From: Penium margaritaceum
Taxonomy: Eukaryota; Streptophyta; Zygnematophyceae; Desmidiales; Peniaceae
Length of the DNA: 57,742 nt
Direction of reading: 5' to 3'
NCBI GenBank assembly: GCA_023375785.1
Contig: SZWC01000537.1
Coordinates: 57,103-114,844 of the forward strand
Below are positions 8,521 to 20,118 of this stretch, piece by piece (the first letter of the stretch is position 1; each line of letters begins with the position of its first letter). Under the pieces are notes generated by a model. The model was not told the DNA's origin and made no database searches. It saw nothing but the letters and a program-made list of their open reading frames with translations. The position numbers were made by a program, and so were the translations under genes.

Positions 8521-9240
8521 TGGATGAGATGCTTGGTCAGGGACTTTTCAGACCCTCCATGTCAGCAAACGTGGCATCTGCACTTTTTGTGAAGAAGAAA
8601 CTGGAGAGATGTGGATGTGCATGGACTACTGAGATTTGAAGGCCATCACTGTTAGGAACTGCTACCCTCTTTTGTGAATTAATTTTTTTTTATTAACTTC
8701 ACATAGCCCAAAATTTCACCAAAATTGACCTACGCAACAGCTATCATCAGATTCGTGTATCTTATAAGAGCATAGAGAAGAAAGCATTCCGTACTAGATA
8801 CAAGAAAATTGATTTCAGGGTCATGCCATTTGGAATTACGAACGCCCCCAAAACATTTGTGGTGATGATGAAGAAATTTTTTGGTCCATACCTTGACGAC
8901 ATTGTCATCGTGTATGTCATCGACATCCTAGTGTACTGCCGCACCCTAGAGGAACACTGGATACCTTCAAAAAGTTTTGGACATTNGCTATCATCAGATT
9001 CGTGTATCTTATAAGAGCATAGAGAAGAAAGCATTCCGTACTAGATACAAGAAAATTGATTTCAGGGTCATGCCATTTGGAAGTACGAACGCCCCCAAAA
9101 CATTTGTGGTGATGATGAAGAAATTTTTTGGTCCATACCTTGACGACATTGTCATCGTGTATGTCATCGACATCCTAGTGTACTGCCGCACCCTAGAGGA
9201 ACACTGGATACCTTCAAAAAGTTTTGGACATTTTCCAAAG
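8521..9240 (+). pseudogene. G1 reverse transcriptase, continued after Copia-1
   Basis: Resumes in frame with the cut at 2657: LDEMLGQGLFRPSMSANVAS, then ALFVKKK. A garbled patch with T-rich sequence (8660-8710) follows, then IDLRNSYHQIRV-like sequence, FRVMPFGITNAPKTF and the catalytic region, here VYVIDILVYCRT where VYLDDILVYS is usual, so one catalytic aspartate appears lost. The block 8740-8985 is duplicated after the N at 8986. Confidence 0.75.
8740..9232. other. Assembly join: single N with 246-bp direct duplication
   Basis: 8740-8985 recurs at 8987-9232 (offset 247) with very few differences, split by a single N at 8986. Same signature as the join at 7483, so best read as unmerged contig ends. 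Confidence 0.85.
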
Positions 9241-9615
9241 ATGGAAACTTTTTGGAAAACCATTGGGAAATGACTTTGGTCAGCGTTCTATCAAATTTTT
9301 GGGCCACATCATTGGTGGCGGACATATCACAATGGATTCGAAAAAAGTGGAAACAATCACTGATTAGGCGCCGCCAGCCAATGTTTGGGATATTCAAGAA
9401 GTTTTATGCCTCTGCAACTACTTCCATCATTTTGTAAAGGATAACGGCCAGTCATGAGCGCCTCTCTCTGATCTGAGTCATAAAACAGCAGAGTGGAATT
9501 GGAGATACAGCAAACAAGAAGTGTTCAGCTGTTTGAGAAATGCTCTGACCTCTGCACCAGCCCTACAATTAGCAGATCCGATAATGGACTATGTCATGGC
9601 CACCATTTTGTCTGA

Positions 9616-9960
9616 TTGAGCAACTGGAGCAGTTCTCCTCCTAGACAAAAACAGTGGAGAACAACTGATCAGATACATGCCGCAAAAACTACACAGACAG
9701 GAATCAACTATGTGGTGTATGAAAAAGAGATGCTTGTAGTCATACACACATTCAAAATGTGGTGGTGCTTCTTGGAATTCCGGCGATGCATCATCTGTAC
9801 TGACCACCGCGCATTGAAACATCTCAAGAATGAGCCAAATATAAACCATTGACAAACTCGATTGATGGTGTTTATCGAATCCAATTTTGACGAAGACATC
9901 AACTACTGACCTGGAAAAAAAGTTATTGTGGATGCTCTGAGTCGGGGGCCAGATCTGATG
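9616..9960 (+). pseudogene. G1 RNase H relic
   Basis: Readable motifs of the Ty3/gypsy RNase H: GINYVVYEKEMLVVIHTFKM, then FLEFRRCIICTDHRALKHL with the TDH motif. After a stop comes VDALSRGPDLMAEI, the usual end of RNase H (NxxADALSR). Between 9240 and 9600 only a badly broken RT thumb/connection can be guessed. Confidence 0.7.
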
Positions 9961-10128
9961 GCCGAAATTGGCAAGCAACTTGTCAAATGAGAACATACCT
10001 TGCAAGGCTGTTCTCAGATGATTACAAGGATTTTGGCAGATAGGAAAAAGGCAAATTCTGGTTTGATGACTTCTACTGGAGATGACCATTCACTTGCCAG
10101 GTTGTGCACCACCAAATGAAGAGTTAAG

Positions 10129-10620
10129 GTGCATGCTTCTAGAGGAGTATCAAGACACCGGTCCAGGTCAATACTTTGGCAAGGACAAGATGCTCAAGAA
10201 GCTGACAAAGTTTTTATGTGGGATAAAATGCAGAATGATGTAGTAGCCTTCTATATATCATGCGACATCATGGGACCGATGTGGTATCCCACCTGTCAGA
10301 GGCAAAAATCTGGCCGCACGAGGCTACCATGAGCACTGCAACCTCTCCCTCTTTCCTTGGAGCCGTCGATCGACATCAGGATGGACTTTGTAACAGGATT
10401 GCCTGCCACTCCCAAGGACTACTACGTCATCCTCATGGTGGTGGAATGATTAAAAGAAAGCAATTCGTCCCGACAAGGACCATCGTCACTGCGGTAAAAA
10501 AAATATGTTTCTCAACTATATCTTCTGGCGGTATGTCGTGCCACGTACCATCGTCAGCAATCAAGGTGGCTGTTTTACTAGCCGTTTTTGGCACTAACAG
10601 ATGACAGGTTATGGCAGTCG
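10129..10620 (+). pseudogene. G1 integrase relic
   Basis: Frames break every 50-100 codons. Near 10370-10440 the plus strand reads IDIRMDFVTGLPATPKDYY, then VILMVVE. This is the start of the gypsy integrase core with the first catalytic Asp. Later integrase motifs are not convincing. Confidence 0.6.
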
Positions 10621-11043
10621 GATCCAGCTATTAATGGCGTTCCATTCTCAAAACAACGGGAAAACGGAGCCAACAAGTTAGATGCTCAAGAAAAGCTCAC
10701 ACGTGCACATTATGCAAGCCACACGAAATAGATTCGACACCTAAACTGCCAATTGCAAAACTCAAACATAACTATGCAATTTCCAATGCAACAGGTAAAA
10801 TTCTATTTGAAGTGGTACACGGAAAATTTCCGTCACACCAGAAGGAATTCAAAGCCAAAGCAACAATCCCACTGTCGACATCTACTGAAAGAAATTCTCT
10901 AGCATTTTGGAGGAAACATGACAAAATCTCATGAAGTCATAAGAAGAATCAAGCAGCAGATTGACATTGCAGCGATGACAAAGTCAGCACTGAAAATCAC
11001 ATCCTAATTTTCTCAATGAACATCAAAATCCAAGGAAAGGAAT

Positions 11044-11400
11044 TTGCAAAGCTCAAACCCCTGTGGTTGGGACCGTTTTAGATTAAAAAAAAAAATCCCT
11101 TTCATTTCTCGGCTTTGCCTGCCTGACAGCATGGCGATCCACCCTGTCTTCTACATCAGCAAGCTCAAGTACTATCGGCATCCCAGCAAGATCCTCTCGA
11201 GTGAGAACCTTCTGTCCAAATTAATGAGGATACAAAGTAAGTAGTTAAAGACATCCTCAGACATTGACGCTATGGAAAACGACACAGTATCTGGTCAAGT
11301 TTTGTGGATACGACGGTATGCGAAACAGCTAGGAGCCCTTCGACAACCTGTGAGACATCAATCACCTGATTGACGGCTACTTCCGCCATCACCAGCCAAC
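11044..11400 (+). pseudogene. G1 integrase C-terminus and chromodomain
   Basis: Around 11060-11180 the frame reads PDSMAIHPVFYISKLKYYR, the conserved end of plant chromovirus integrases. At about 11275-11395 comes YLVKFCGYDGMRNS, a stop, EPFDNL, a stop and DINHLIDGYFRHHQP. This matches the YLVKWxGYxxxxxTWEPxxNL...LIxxY pattern of a chromodomain, with the first stop at the position of the conserved Trp. Chromodomains steer integration to modified chromatin. Confidence 0.7.
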
Positions 11401-11429
11401 ATTTTCTTGCACCCCTTGATGTCGTGGCT

Positions 11430-11446
11430 AAAAGGGAAGGGGGGGA
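11430..11446 (+). promoter_or_regulatory. G1 polypurine tract candidate
   Basis: AAAAGGGAAGGGGGGGA about 30 bp after the chromodomain end is a typical purine tract before a gypsy 3' LTR. The 3' LTR would start near 11447, but no matching 5' LTR is in the window, so its end cannot be set. From here to 12700 no gene was recognised. Confidence 0.55.
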
Positions 11447-12868
11447 TTTCAATTTCCCTGATGTACATGAGCCCCTAAATTCTGCGTGTGGGTATTTCTG
11501 TCCTTACACTCATGGCCCATCGTGCATCCACCTCTGGAATTTTATGCCATGCAGTCAAAGAAGTTTTTGGCCACCTGTCTTGATCTCCGGTGTTCCTCTC
11601 TTGAAGGTTCTGACAACTTTGACTACTTTTTAGACTGGTCAAAAAAAATGTCATGAACCGTATCAATGTTTTGATATTGTTGAGTCAACTTCTCAACTGC
11701 GGCGGAAATTTGTAAAACAATGCCACCATATTCTCAAAGCCCCCGACTTCTGGGAAGATCTTCTTGAAGCAACCACTCTCGGTGTGACCTTGCATGCGTC
11801 ACTTGCCTTGAGCGCCAAGGACACGACATATGCCTCATTGTGACTCTCGTCATTGCATGCATGTGTTTGAATTATTTGACTCTTGTTATCCAATTGTATA
11901 GTATCCATTCATCAGTTTCTAGAAATTTCTACTGCTATGCACCTCATCCCTATGAACCACCCATGTTCTGCTCAGCATAACACTTTCAACGCAGGCGGAG
12001 TTGGTCTCCCAAACTCACTCACACGGACAAAACAAAATTTTGGTCAAAGTCAAAAGTGCCCGGATATCCAATGACAATGTTTGGAGTAAACAGTAGATGG
12101 TATTTTTTCTCATGTTGGCTATGGCTTCGTGAAAAAATGCCCTTACTTCTATAATTTGGAAGTGGGAATCTGACAGTCTTCTGTTGTTACTTCCCTTGAG
12201 GGAATGAGAGAACTCTCCTAATGACAATTTGTGCGAGAGATTCCAATGTAGTGAACACCGTAACAAACAAACCTTGAATTGGTGGAGAGATAGCAAAGAT
12301 ATGCATAGATGAATAGAATTAGTAAACAAAATACAAATTAATGAGGATATAGTTGTAATCCACATGCATGTGTCAAAAAGCACAAGTCCAACCAAATCGG
12401 TGGAAAGTAGACCAACCCAGCTGCAAGCTTCAAAACAGCAGCTGGATGTATTTGATAGACCCACGGGCTCCTCAATTGTCCAAATATCAAACAAAAAGAA
12501 GCACCTAGTGTAGAAAAAAAATACTCTACGCATCTGGATCATGAACAAGCAAGGATAGTGCCACTGAGAGAATGGCCGTCAGGAGGTAGTCACCAACAAA
12601 ATTCCAGAGAGCATGTGCGGATATGTATTGTGAGGCTCATGCTGTCAAAGTAGTTGTTGAGGATTCACGGCATCCCTGCGAGCCGTGGCAACAAGTCCAT
12701 GGATCACTGTGACTTAAACACCAAAACTCCTCCATAACCCGTAGGTACTAGTCACCAAAAGCGAGCATGGATCACAGAGTGACAACAATGAGAACATACA
12801 GCAACGGGCACAAGACAGGGCCACACAAAAGTGTGGACCAAGAGAGAAATGAGCGAAATCGAGACAAA

Positions 12869-13078
12869 CTAACATGTGAGCAACAGTATACACAAGAAGT
12901 CCAATATTGTGAACCGCAAAAGTGAACTTGCCAGTGCACAACGCCTTCGTGAGAAGGTCTGTAGGATGTTGCCACGTGTCAATGTTAACGACACTGACAT
13001 CACCACATAAACTATGCTCATCAATAAAATGATGCTCAATGTTGATGTGCTTTCTGCATTTGTGACACATGCCATCAT
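12869..13078 (-). pseudogene. Copia-3 RNase H C-terminus
   Basis: The minus strand reads HINIEHHFIDEH, then VSVVNIDTWQHPTDLLTKAL, the end of Copia RNase H (KHIxxxxHFIREx...PADxLTK). The piece 13416-13733 upstream on the same strand carries DVMAYLRVIGSLMFLG, matching the AYRSxIGSLMYL motif between RT and RNase H. Confidence 0.75.
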
Positions 13079-13415
13079 GCTCTACTATGTGGCATGTGCT
13101 TTCATTCTCAAAGTGGATGACAATGCAGTGGATGGGTTAGCGCAGTTGCTGCATGAGGTGGAAAAACCAGATACTCTCACAAATCCCAGCCTCCAACGGG
13201 ACATACTTAGCATCAGTTGAGTTCCACGCTACATAATCCTACTTGCCACTCTTCCACAAGATAGCTGTGCCTCTGACAAGGATGATGTAGCCGGACCGGC
13301 TTCACACATCAGGATGGTGGGCCCACTGACTGTCAGTGTATTTGTGAACCACCACAGATGGCTGCATGGGAAAGCACAAGCCTAGGCATGGGATAGATAT
13401 GACATACCAAACAAT

Positions 13416-14340
13416 TCATATTGTAGTCACAAGATGGAGGTGACACAGATGCTGTGACAACTGCAACAAGATCTTCACAGCAGAGGTAGCATCTGCACAT
13501 ATTGTGATCCCAAGGAACATCAGAGAGCCAATGACTCGGAGGTACGCCATGACATCGACAAGCTCCCCCACATGAGCTGGGTCTGCTAATGTGAGAAGCC
13601 TCTGCCTAGCAAGAGTCAAAGGCATGGATGCAAAGGAGCATGTGGCCAACATGTCAGAAAAATTGCTCCCCCGATGTTCGGACATAACCAGCTTGATGCA
13701 CATGTAGTGTGTGATACTAGCGACCACACTCAATCTCCAATCTCAAGAAGACATAAGGTGGGCCAATATCCTTCATTTTGTACACAGACTAGAGAAGATC
13801 CTTCATGATCTGGAGAACCTGAGGGTCAGGGGACGCAACAAAGAGGTCGTCTACATAGACTAAGACACCGACAAATGGTTCAAAGGAAGCACTCGCAAAT
13901 AGAGCTGGGTTGACTGTGCTGTGGTGATAACCTCCTTACTCCAAGGTAGTAGAGATCTCAAGGTTTGAGCAACGTGGATATTGTTTCAGGCCATAAAAGG
14001 CCTTTCGGAGGTGCCCGGATCTGTTTGTGCCATACTCAAACCCTAAAGGCAGGATGAGATGGATCTCTTCCTTGAGATCGCCATACAAAAAAGACATTGT
14101 TCACGTCCATCTGGTGGAGCTCCCAATCATTCAAAGCCACTTGACTCAACAAGGCCCTTGTTGTGGTGTACTTGCTGAAAGGTGTACAGGTGGCTTCAAA
14201 TTCCACACCATGCACTTGCAAGAATCCCTTTGCTGTGAGACGGGCCTTGTACCGTTCCACAGAACCGTTGGTCCCCTTTTTCCTTCAAAACACCCAACAA
14301 GTTAAGATGGCCGTATGAAAAGGTGGGAGCTTCACCTTCT
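13416..14340 (-). pseudogene. Copia-3 reverse transcriptase
   Basis: From high to low coordinates: VERYKARLTAKGFLQVHGVEF near 14260, then LNDWELHQMDVNNVF (14036-14260 segment), then GVLVYVDDLFVASPDPQVLQ near 13870. The catalytic YVDD is intact at 13846-13857 (reverse complement). Several stops and frame changes lie between these blocks. The segment ends with IGSLMFLGITICADATSAV at about 13500. Confidence 0.8.
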
Positions 14341-14792
14341 CATAGATCCAATGCTCCTCAATTGCAGAAAGCTCATCACGCATAGCGTGCTCCCAGATTT
14401 TTTTAACTACAACGGAGCGGCGTTGTTGCACAATGTTCGGTTCAGGTACATGTGCCGTGGTTCTACTTATAACAAGTGCGGTGGCAACTGAGGGATGTGG
14501 CAGAGGCTAAGTAGAATGAGCTACCGTTGTGGCTCAGTGGAAGACATCAGTAACGAGAGAATATCCAAGCATGGTGTTTGGCTACACCACAGCTGCCGCC
14601 AGGCCAAGAGCGTCAAAACCAAGCAGGATGTGTGGGGTCATTGACACCACTGTGAACAGGATGGGCTGACTGCAGAGGCCTTGAGGGGCCAGCCGAGGCA
14701 GTAAAACTGGCAGAAGAGGCATAGTGAGGTATAAACTGCAAGGGTTTTAGACAACCACCAGGCGCGCGAATGAACTGCAACAAGATAGGGGG

Positions 14793-15383
14793 CTAGGAGG
14801 GTGCAACTGTGTCTACTTGAGATGGAACCACAACCGGTGACACATGCAGTGGTGCTAGAATCAAGAGCAATGTGACAGGAGAAGACATAGGTGATGAAGA
14901 TGCGGATACGTTGAGAGATGAAGCACATGAGACAGGTGTCAATGCGGATGCAATTGGAGGCAAGACGGGTGATGATGTACATGTGGCAATAGATGATGTA
15001 GGCAATGGCATAGATGTGACAAGAGATGCTGCAAATGACGATGCAGATTGGGTAGGAGATGATGAAGGCGATGATGTAGATGCGACAAGAGGTGAAGTAG
15101 GTGATGATGCTGATGGGGTAGGAGATGAAGCATGCGACGGCATGGCTAGGACATATGGAGTGCAGCCACTATTGTAGGGCACATCGCAGACGGATGAGCG
15201 ATGTAGATTATCTTGTGCATACTTCAGGCATTCAGTAGTCCATGACGCAGAGAATGTGCTAGGGTCAAGATCAGTGGCAGGGTATGATGGACAGGCCATT
15301 GATAACAGCTGTATGCATGTGACACAGGCGGTGATGGAGCAAACGCGTGTGCGCAAGGGAAAAAAAGGGAGAAACATACACAT
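14793..15383 (-). pseudogene. Copia-3 Ser/Pro/Thr-rich linker between integrase and RT
   Basis: An open minus-strand segment of 196 codons. The first quarter resembles the end of a pre-integrase or integrase region. The rest is a low-complexity Ser/Pro/Ala/Thr tract with imperfect repeats of roughly 30 bp. The opposite strand gives an Asp/Gly-rich open frame, which is only its shadow. This linker is unstructured in Copia polyproteins. Confidence 0.6.
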
Positions 15384-15504
15384 GCAATGTGGTTATGGCA
15401 ATGGACAATGGTGCAATCAAGGGTACATGATAAAACTTGTCACAACGCAGACCACATCAAACCAGACGATTAGAAGGCACAGTGCCTGTGTTGCGAGAGG
15501 AACT

Positions 15505-15760
15505 TTAGTCCATGCCCTGATAATCCAAGGCAATGACAAGCAACAAGCTGACGTCAAGAGCAGGCACAAAGAGAACATCGTGCAAGAAGACATCAATCAA
15601 TGGACAAACGCCATGGACTGGCAACATTTGGCCAGAGTCAGTGCGGAAGGGCCACACGTCACCAACATGACCCAACGTGTCAAACACAACACGTCACGAG
15701 GTTATGTGAGGAGTGAACCCAGAGTCAATGATCCGGAAACCACTGGACACACAAGATGGG
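15505..15760 (-). pseudogene. Copia-3 protease and pre-integrase fragment
   Basis: The minus strand reads GFRIIDSGFTPHIT at about 15720-15760, a Copia protease active site (DSG). This is followed by VFLHDVLFVPALDVSLL at about 15550-15600, the usual protease C-terminus (LxDVLYVPxLxxNLLS). Stops interrupt both. Confidence 0.7.
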
Positions 15761-16113
15761 GCAGTCACATGACACTTGGAGATACTACAAACAAGTCCAG
15801 GAGAGTGCTCAGAACATCCAAAGTCATAGCAAGGAGACAAAGCAGGGTAGACGACTACCAAAGCTCAATCCAATCCACTGCCAGTGAAGCCCCACGAGGC
15901 GATGCACCCTGAGGACTCTGTCCGATGAACAATGGTGAACTTGAAACTCGTCCACCAAATGCATACCAGAGGAGAAATTGGGAGGCCAATTTTGGGGAAG
16001 GATAGTGAAAGCTGGAGCAGGCATACCCAAACCATGTCACGATGTGGCAGGAGATGCTGAGGGACCAGAGGGGACAGATGGAGCAGATGACAGATGAATA
16101 CCCTCACCCTGGA

Positions 16114-16190
16114 TCTCCCCTCACAACTCTTGAGATCCTCCACCCTCACAGCTCTTGAGAGCCTCCACCCTCACAGCTCTTGAGAGCTCC
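16114..16190. repeat. 25-bp tandem repeat, three copies
   Basis: Unit CCACCCTCACAGCTCTTGAGAGCCT repeated about three times, the first copy diverged. It sits in a CT-rich stretch (16100-16330). No gene was recognised from 15800 to 17236. Confidence 0.7.
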
Positions 16191-17241
16191 CTCAAGAGCC
16201 ACACCTTGTGCAAATGTATGTCATGGTCCCCCCTTACAGACCCGAGATCCCTACTTTTGAGTCTCTCTCCTCTTACACCTCCTTACTCCTCTCCTCCATC
16301 TACCCTCTCTCCCTCGCCACCACTGTCCTATTTTCTGAAATTTCAGGATTCTCACAGCAATGATAGTCACCCACCACATGACTTGACAATGACAGCGATA
16401 TCTCAATGCATACCTCTTTAGTCTTGTCAGCGTTTTGGCGTCACGGCTTGCCTGCTGGTAGTGTGTCATTTTTTTTACATGGAATTTACTCCTTCCTCAT
16501 AATGTAACTCGTCAGGAAACGTGATGCACATACTTTGAAAGCACGCTTAGTTTTGGATTCTGGGCAGTTGAAGGGAGAGAAAAATTCAAGTTTTATTCCA
16601 TGAGCAGAGTTCTAAAGCTTGATTTACTGTTTGGCCTCTATTGTCTTCACTGAGATGTTCCATCCTGGACAGAAAACTTTGATTCTAGATGGGGATTGGT
16701 GAGCTGCATTCATAAGGTAGAAATCTGCATGATTGGCCCAAAATCTGTGTTTTTTTGTACCATGATGGAGAGGTTCAGCACTGTTCATTTCACCTGGAAA
16801 ACACTTTGGATGGTATGTCTTCTGTGATTCAATGCTGTCTAGGAAAAAAACGTCCTGAATAGGCAGGATAACAATAGAAGGGGAGTGAAAATGTACCCAA
16901 CAAGTTTGCATACTTTCTCAAAATATCTCAATATTTGTACACCGTAGTCTAATACCCAGGGACACAGACTAAAATAGCGTTATGGAAGAGTAACTACACA
17001 GAAAATAGAATGTGTCTAGCTGGTTTTTGAAGAAGAGTGGATTTGTGAAGAAAAAAATGATCATCTTCGAAAGTAGTAAGAAAAACATATCTTTTGCATG
17101 AGACCAAGGACATTTTTCAAGTTTATTCTGGGTTGGAGCTACAGCATTGCAACTCTATATCAGGACTCAAGAAGCTTTCCTACCTAAACATGGGTTTCTC
17201 TTTCAACTCTATGTACTATGCACTAAGATGAAATTGGTGAC

Positions 17242-17953
17242 TGTTAAAAGTGCCCCTGGCATCAACGATGTTTGTCGTTTGCCTGGTTCGACCACTAGAG
17301 AGTGGTTGGATGTCCAACCTGATTGCAGATTTGGACTCCTTGAATTTTCCCATGCGATTTTGAGCTTTCAGTTACTCAATTTGGTTGAGAATTCAGAGAG
17401 TTAGCGCTACCCAAAGTTCGGGTGGTGCGGCGGGTGGAATCTTGTACCCGTATGGAGTGACGGGATACTCCACCGCCGGTGGTCCGTGTTCAGCTCCAAC
17501 TGGCTTCATAGACCCCAAGACCCTAGAGCTAATGACCAAGGAGGTCCCCTGGACCAGGCCAAGCCACCCTTTGACTTGTCAATCAAAGAAAGGCGCTTCG
17601 AGCCGTCGTCGGCTCATGTCGGAGACGACTCGCGTTGGCGGCAGCCAAAGGCGGCTCCACCAAGGGTTGCTTGGATGGGCGTAGCAGGGGCTATACTGCT
17701 CCGCTTTGGGCGTGCTTGGATGCGTTGGAAAGCGCAGAATACAGGCTATAAGAATATGATGTTATCTTACCAAAACAACCAACCATTAATGATTTGCAGC
17801 CTTTCTCAGTTTTCGCAATCTGCATTCTGCCAGAATTCTGCTCCCTTGGTGTTCTGGCCACCCAAAGCACACACCTCCCTTAGAAGTCTCTTTTCACTAA
17901 GTAGCCATGGATACATAGGTGGTTCAGGGCACACTGGGACAACATTCCTGACA
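17242..17953 (+). repeat. Copia-2 5' LTR
   Basis: 712 bp, TGTTAAAAG...CTGACA. Followed by the spacer AA and the primer-binding site. Confidence 0.92.
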
Positions 17954-17955
17954 AA

Positions 17956-17970
17956 GGGTTATGGGCCCAC
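17956..17970 (+). promoter_or_regulatory. Copia-2 primer-binding site, half-tRNA-iMet type
   Basis: GGGTTATGGGCCCAC, 15 nt, complementary to the anticodon stem-loop of initiator tRNA-Met, one base longer than in Copia-1 and at the same 2-nt distance from the LTR. Confidence 0.82.
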
Positions 17971-18078
17971 AGCCCTGACCTGCCTACTAAGATGTTCACG
18001 GCTTCCGCAATACACGGGAGTGTCGCTCTTGGCGACATCGCCGTCGCATTTTGACACTGCCCATTGCAGAAGTTCAAC

Positions 18079-18729
18079 ATGGCGCAGAAGACAGAGTCGT
18101 CACCCATTCAAAAGTACATGGGTGGCCCAGGCTTTGGGCTGTGGCAATGGAATTTTGAGATCTACCTCATGCACAAGGGACTACTGGAGTTTATGAAGGG
18201 CACGGAGGTTCAAGATGCGAGCGCAATGAAAAAGGAGAAGACGGCCTTCGCGAGGAAGAACAAGGAGGTGCTGATGCTCCTATTGTCGGCAGTACATGAA
18301 TCTCAGTGGGGCTACATCAAAGGCTGCAACCTGGCAGCTGACGCATGGAAGAAGCTCTGCTCCATCCACCAATCAACATTCCTAGCCAACAAGATCTTCA
18401 AAATGAAGCGACTCTTGACGGTGAGGATCGAGGAGGGTGAGGACGTCATTTCTGCCATGCAACAAATCGAATCTCTTACCTCACAATGCAATGATGTAGG
18501 GTGGAAGATTGACACAAAGATGCAGGCAATTGCACTCCTCATGGCGCTAGCCGACAGTTGGGGTCCTCTCATCACCGTGCTAGGAGGTTGGGAGGAGGAT
18601 AAACTCACCTATGGCGCAGTCGCCAACAACATCCGCAACGAGATGCACTGTCGAAGCGGTGGCGAGACCTTGTCATCCTCAACTGCCTTGGTCACCAAAA
18701 CACAAGGTGGCAGCAGCAGCAGCAAGTGA
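18079..18729 (+). pseudogene. Copia-2 Gag
   Basis: The start chosen is ATGGCGCAG (18079), which aligns with the Copia-1 Gag start; an in-frame ATG five codons upstream is less likely. Conserved motifs shared with Copia-1 are LWQWNFEIYLMHKGLLE, ADAWKKLCSIHQS and MQQIESL. It stops at TGA 18727-18729 in a Ser-rich linker. The same frame then continues with the CCHC knuckle CHNCGKEGHWAKEC (18775-18816). Confidence 0.8.
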
Positions 18730-19115
18730 AGCGGTGGTAAGGACGGCGGAAATAAGGGCGCCAAGAAGGGTGCATGCCATAACTGTGGCAAGGAGGGCCA
18801 TTGGGCCAAGGAGTGTCCAGAGGAGGCGCAGGCCGGAGGCAAAGGCGCCAACGGCAAGAAAGCACTCCTCAACGGCACGAAGAACCACGACCTGAAGGGT
18901 GCCAACCGGAGGTGCCTTGACTCAGGTGCGGAGGAGCATACCCAAGTCAAGGTGGGATTCATCAACTACACCAAGTCTGCCAAGTCCATGGTGACCGCCA
19001 ACGACATGGTCGAACCTGCGGCCGGCTAAGGTGATGTAGACGTGGAGGTGGTGGTTGGTGGTAAAAAGGTGCAACATATTATCCAAAATGTGCAACATGT
19101 CCTCGGCTTGACATT
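18730..19115 (+). pseudogene. Copia-2 zinc knuckle and protease
   Basis: After the gag stop the frame continues with the zinc knuckle and a protease whose active site RCLDSGAEEHT keeps the DSGA core (18919-18930). A TAA at 19027-19029 and a further stop near 19118 break the domain. The segment IIQNVQHVLGL corresponds to the protease C-terminus. Confidence 0.7.
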
Positions 19116-19990
19116 TTGAGTGTGAGCCACTTGACAAACAAGGGCTATAAAGTGCTTTTCCGTGGGAAAGGTGCAGACGTGTGGATGGACAGCAACGGTG
19201 AGGTCGTGCTCGAAGCGAAGCATGAGGGAGGCCTCTACATCGTTGAGACCATGGTTATCCCCTCCGCAACAGACGCAGCAGACCCTCCAGTACGCGTCGT
19301 CAACCTCACAAAAGGCAAGGGAGCAGACCTGCAGCTGTGGCATCGGCAGCTGGGGCACTCGTCGCCTGCAGTCATTCAAGAGATGGCGAATCGTGACATG
19401 GTTCGCGGCCTCAACATCACCAGTGCAGCAGACGCACTAGTAGATTCCATAGAGCACAAGTGCGAGCCTTGCATCGTGGGCAAGGTAAAGCACAAGCCAT
19501 TAGAAGACGGACAACGACGGGCCGAGAACCTTCTTGAGGTCGTGCACAATGATGTGTGTGGACCGATCAAGACGCCGTCCATTTGGGGCACGCGGTACTT
19601 TGTCACCTTCATCGACGATTGCAGCAGAAAACACTACGTCTACTTCATGAAGGGGAAGAGCAATGTGCTGGACTAGCTGAAGAAGTATGTCGCAATAGTG
19701 GAGAGGCAGACTGGCCCCAAGGTCAGAGCGCTACGCAGCGACAATGGCGGGGAGTATGTGGACTGCGAAGGGTGGCTGAAGGAGTAGGGCATTGAGTGGC
19801 ACCCGACCACTCCGTACACGCCACAATCTAATGGCGTGGCAGAGCGTATGAACCAGAAGCTATTCACCATGGCGCGGACGATGCTCGTGGACGCAAAGTT
19901 GCCATGGAGCCTGTGGGCCGAGGCCGTGACTACGGCGTGCTACATCACCAACCTCACCCCAATGGCAGTGCTGAAGGAGAAGGGCGGCTA
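19116..19990 (+). pseudogene. Copia-2 pre-integrase and integrase
   Basis: LQLWHRQLGHSSPAVIQEMA gives the zinc-site histidines; CEPC gives its cysteines. The catalytic triad is readable: D in VHNDVCG (19551-19553), D in RSDNGGEY (19740-19742) and E in NGVAERMNQ (19842-19844). Stops interrupt at 19674-19676, near 19786 and near 19988; the first would be Gln if CAG. Confidence 0.8.
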
Positions 19991-20118
19991 GAAAACGCCA
20001 CAGGAGGCTTGGAGTGGGCGCAAACAAAGCGTGGTGCACTTGAAGGCGTTCGGGTGCAAGGCGGACACATTGGTGTAGGCAGCGCAAAGAAAAGACCTTA
20101 AACTAGGCTTGTGCAAAG

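Larger units (their letters stand above)
12714..15780 (-). mobile_element. Copia-3, decayed reverse-strand Copia element
   Basis: Reading down the minus strand, the order is protease end, pre-integrase, Ser/Pro/Thr linker, RT, RNase H: a Copia element with the integrase core missing or lost (only about 120 bp lie between pre-integrase and linker). No LTR pair was found in 11.4-12.7 or 15.9-17.2 kb. It is independent of Copia-1 and Copia-2, as its motifs differ from both. Confidence 0.75.

Noticed and set aside
12015..12548. Minus-strand open frame of 177 codons
   Set aside because: Phe/Leu/Ser-rich with no family motif; lies beyond the RNase H end of Copia-3, where LTR or intergenic sequence is expected.
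14872..15177. Plus-strand Asp/Gly-rich open frame
   Set aside because: Shadow of the Ser/Pro/Thr linker of Copia-3 on the minus strand.
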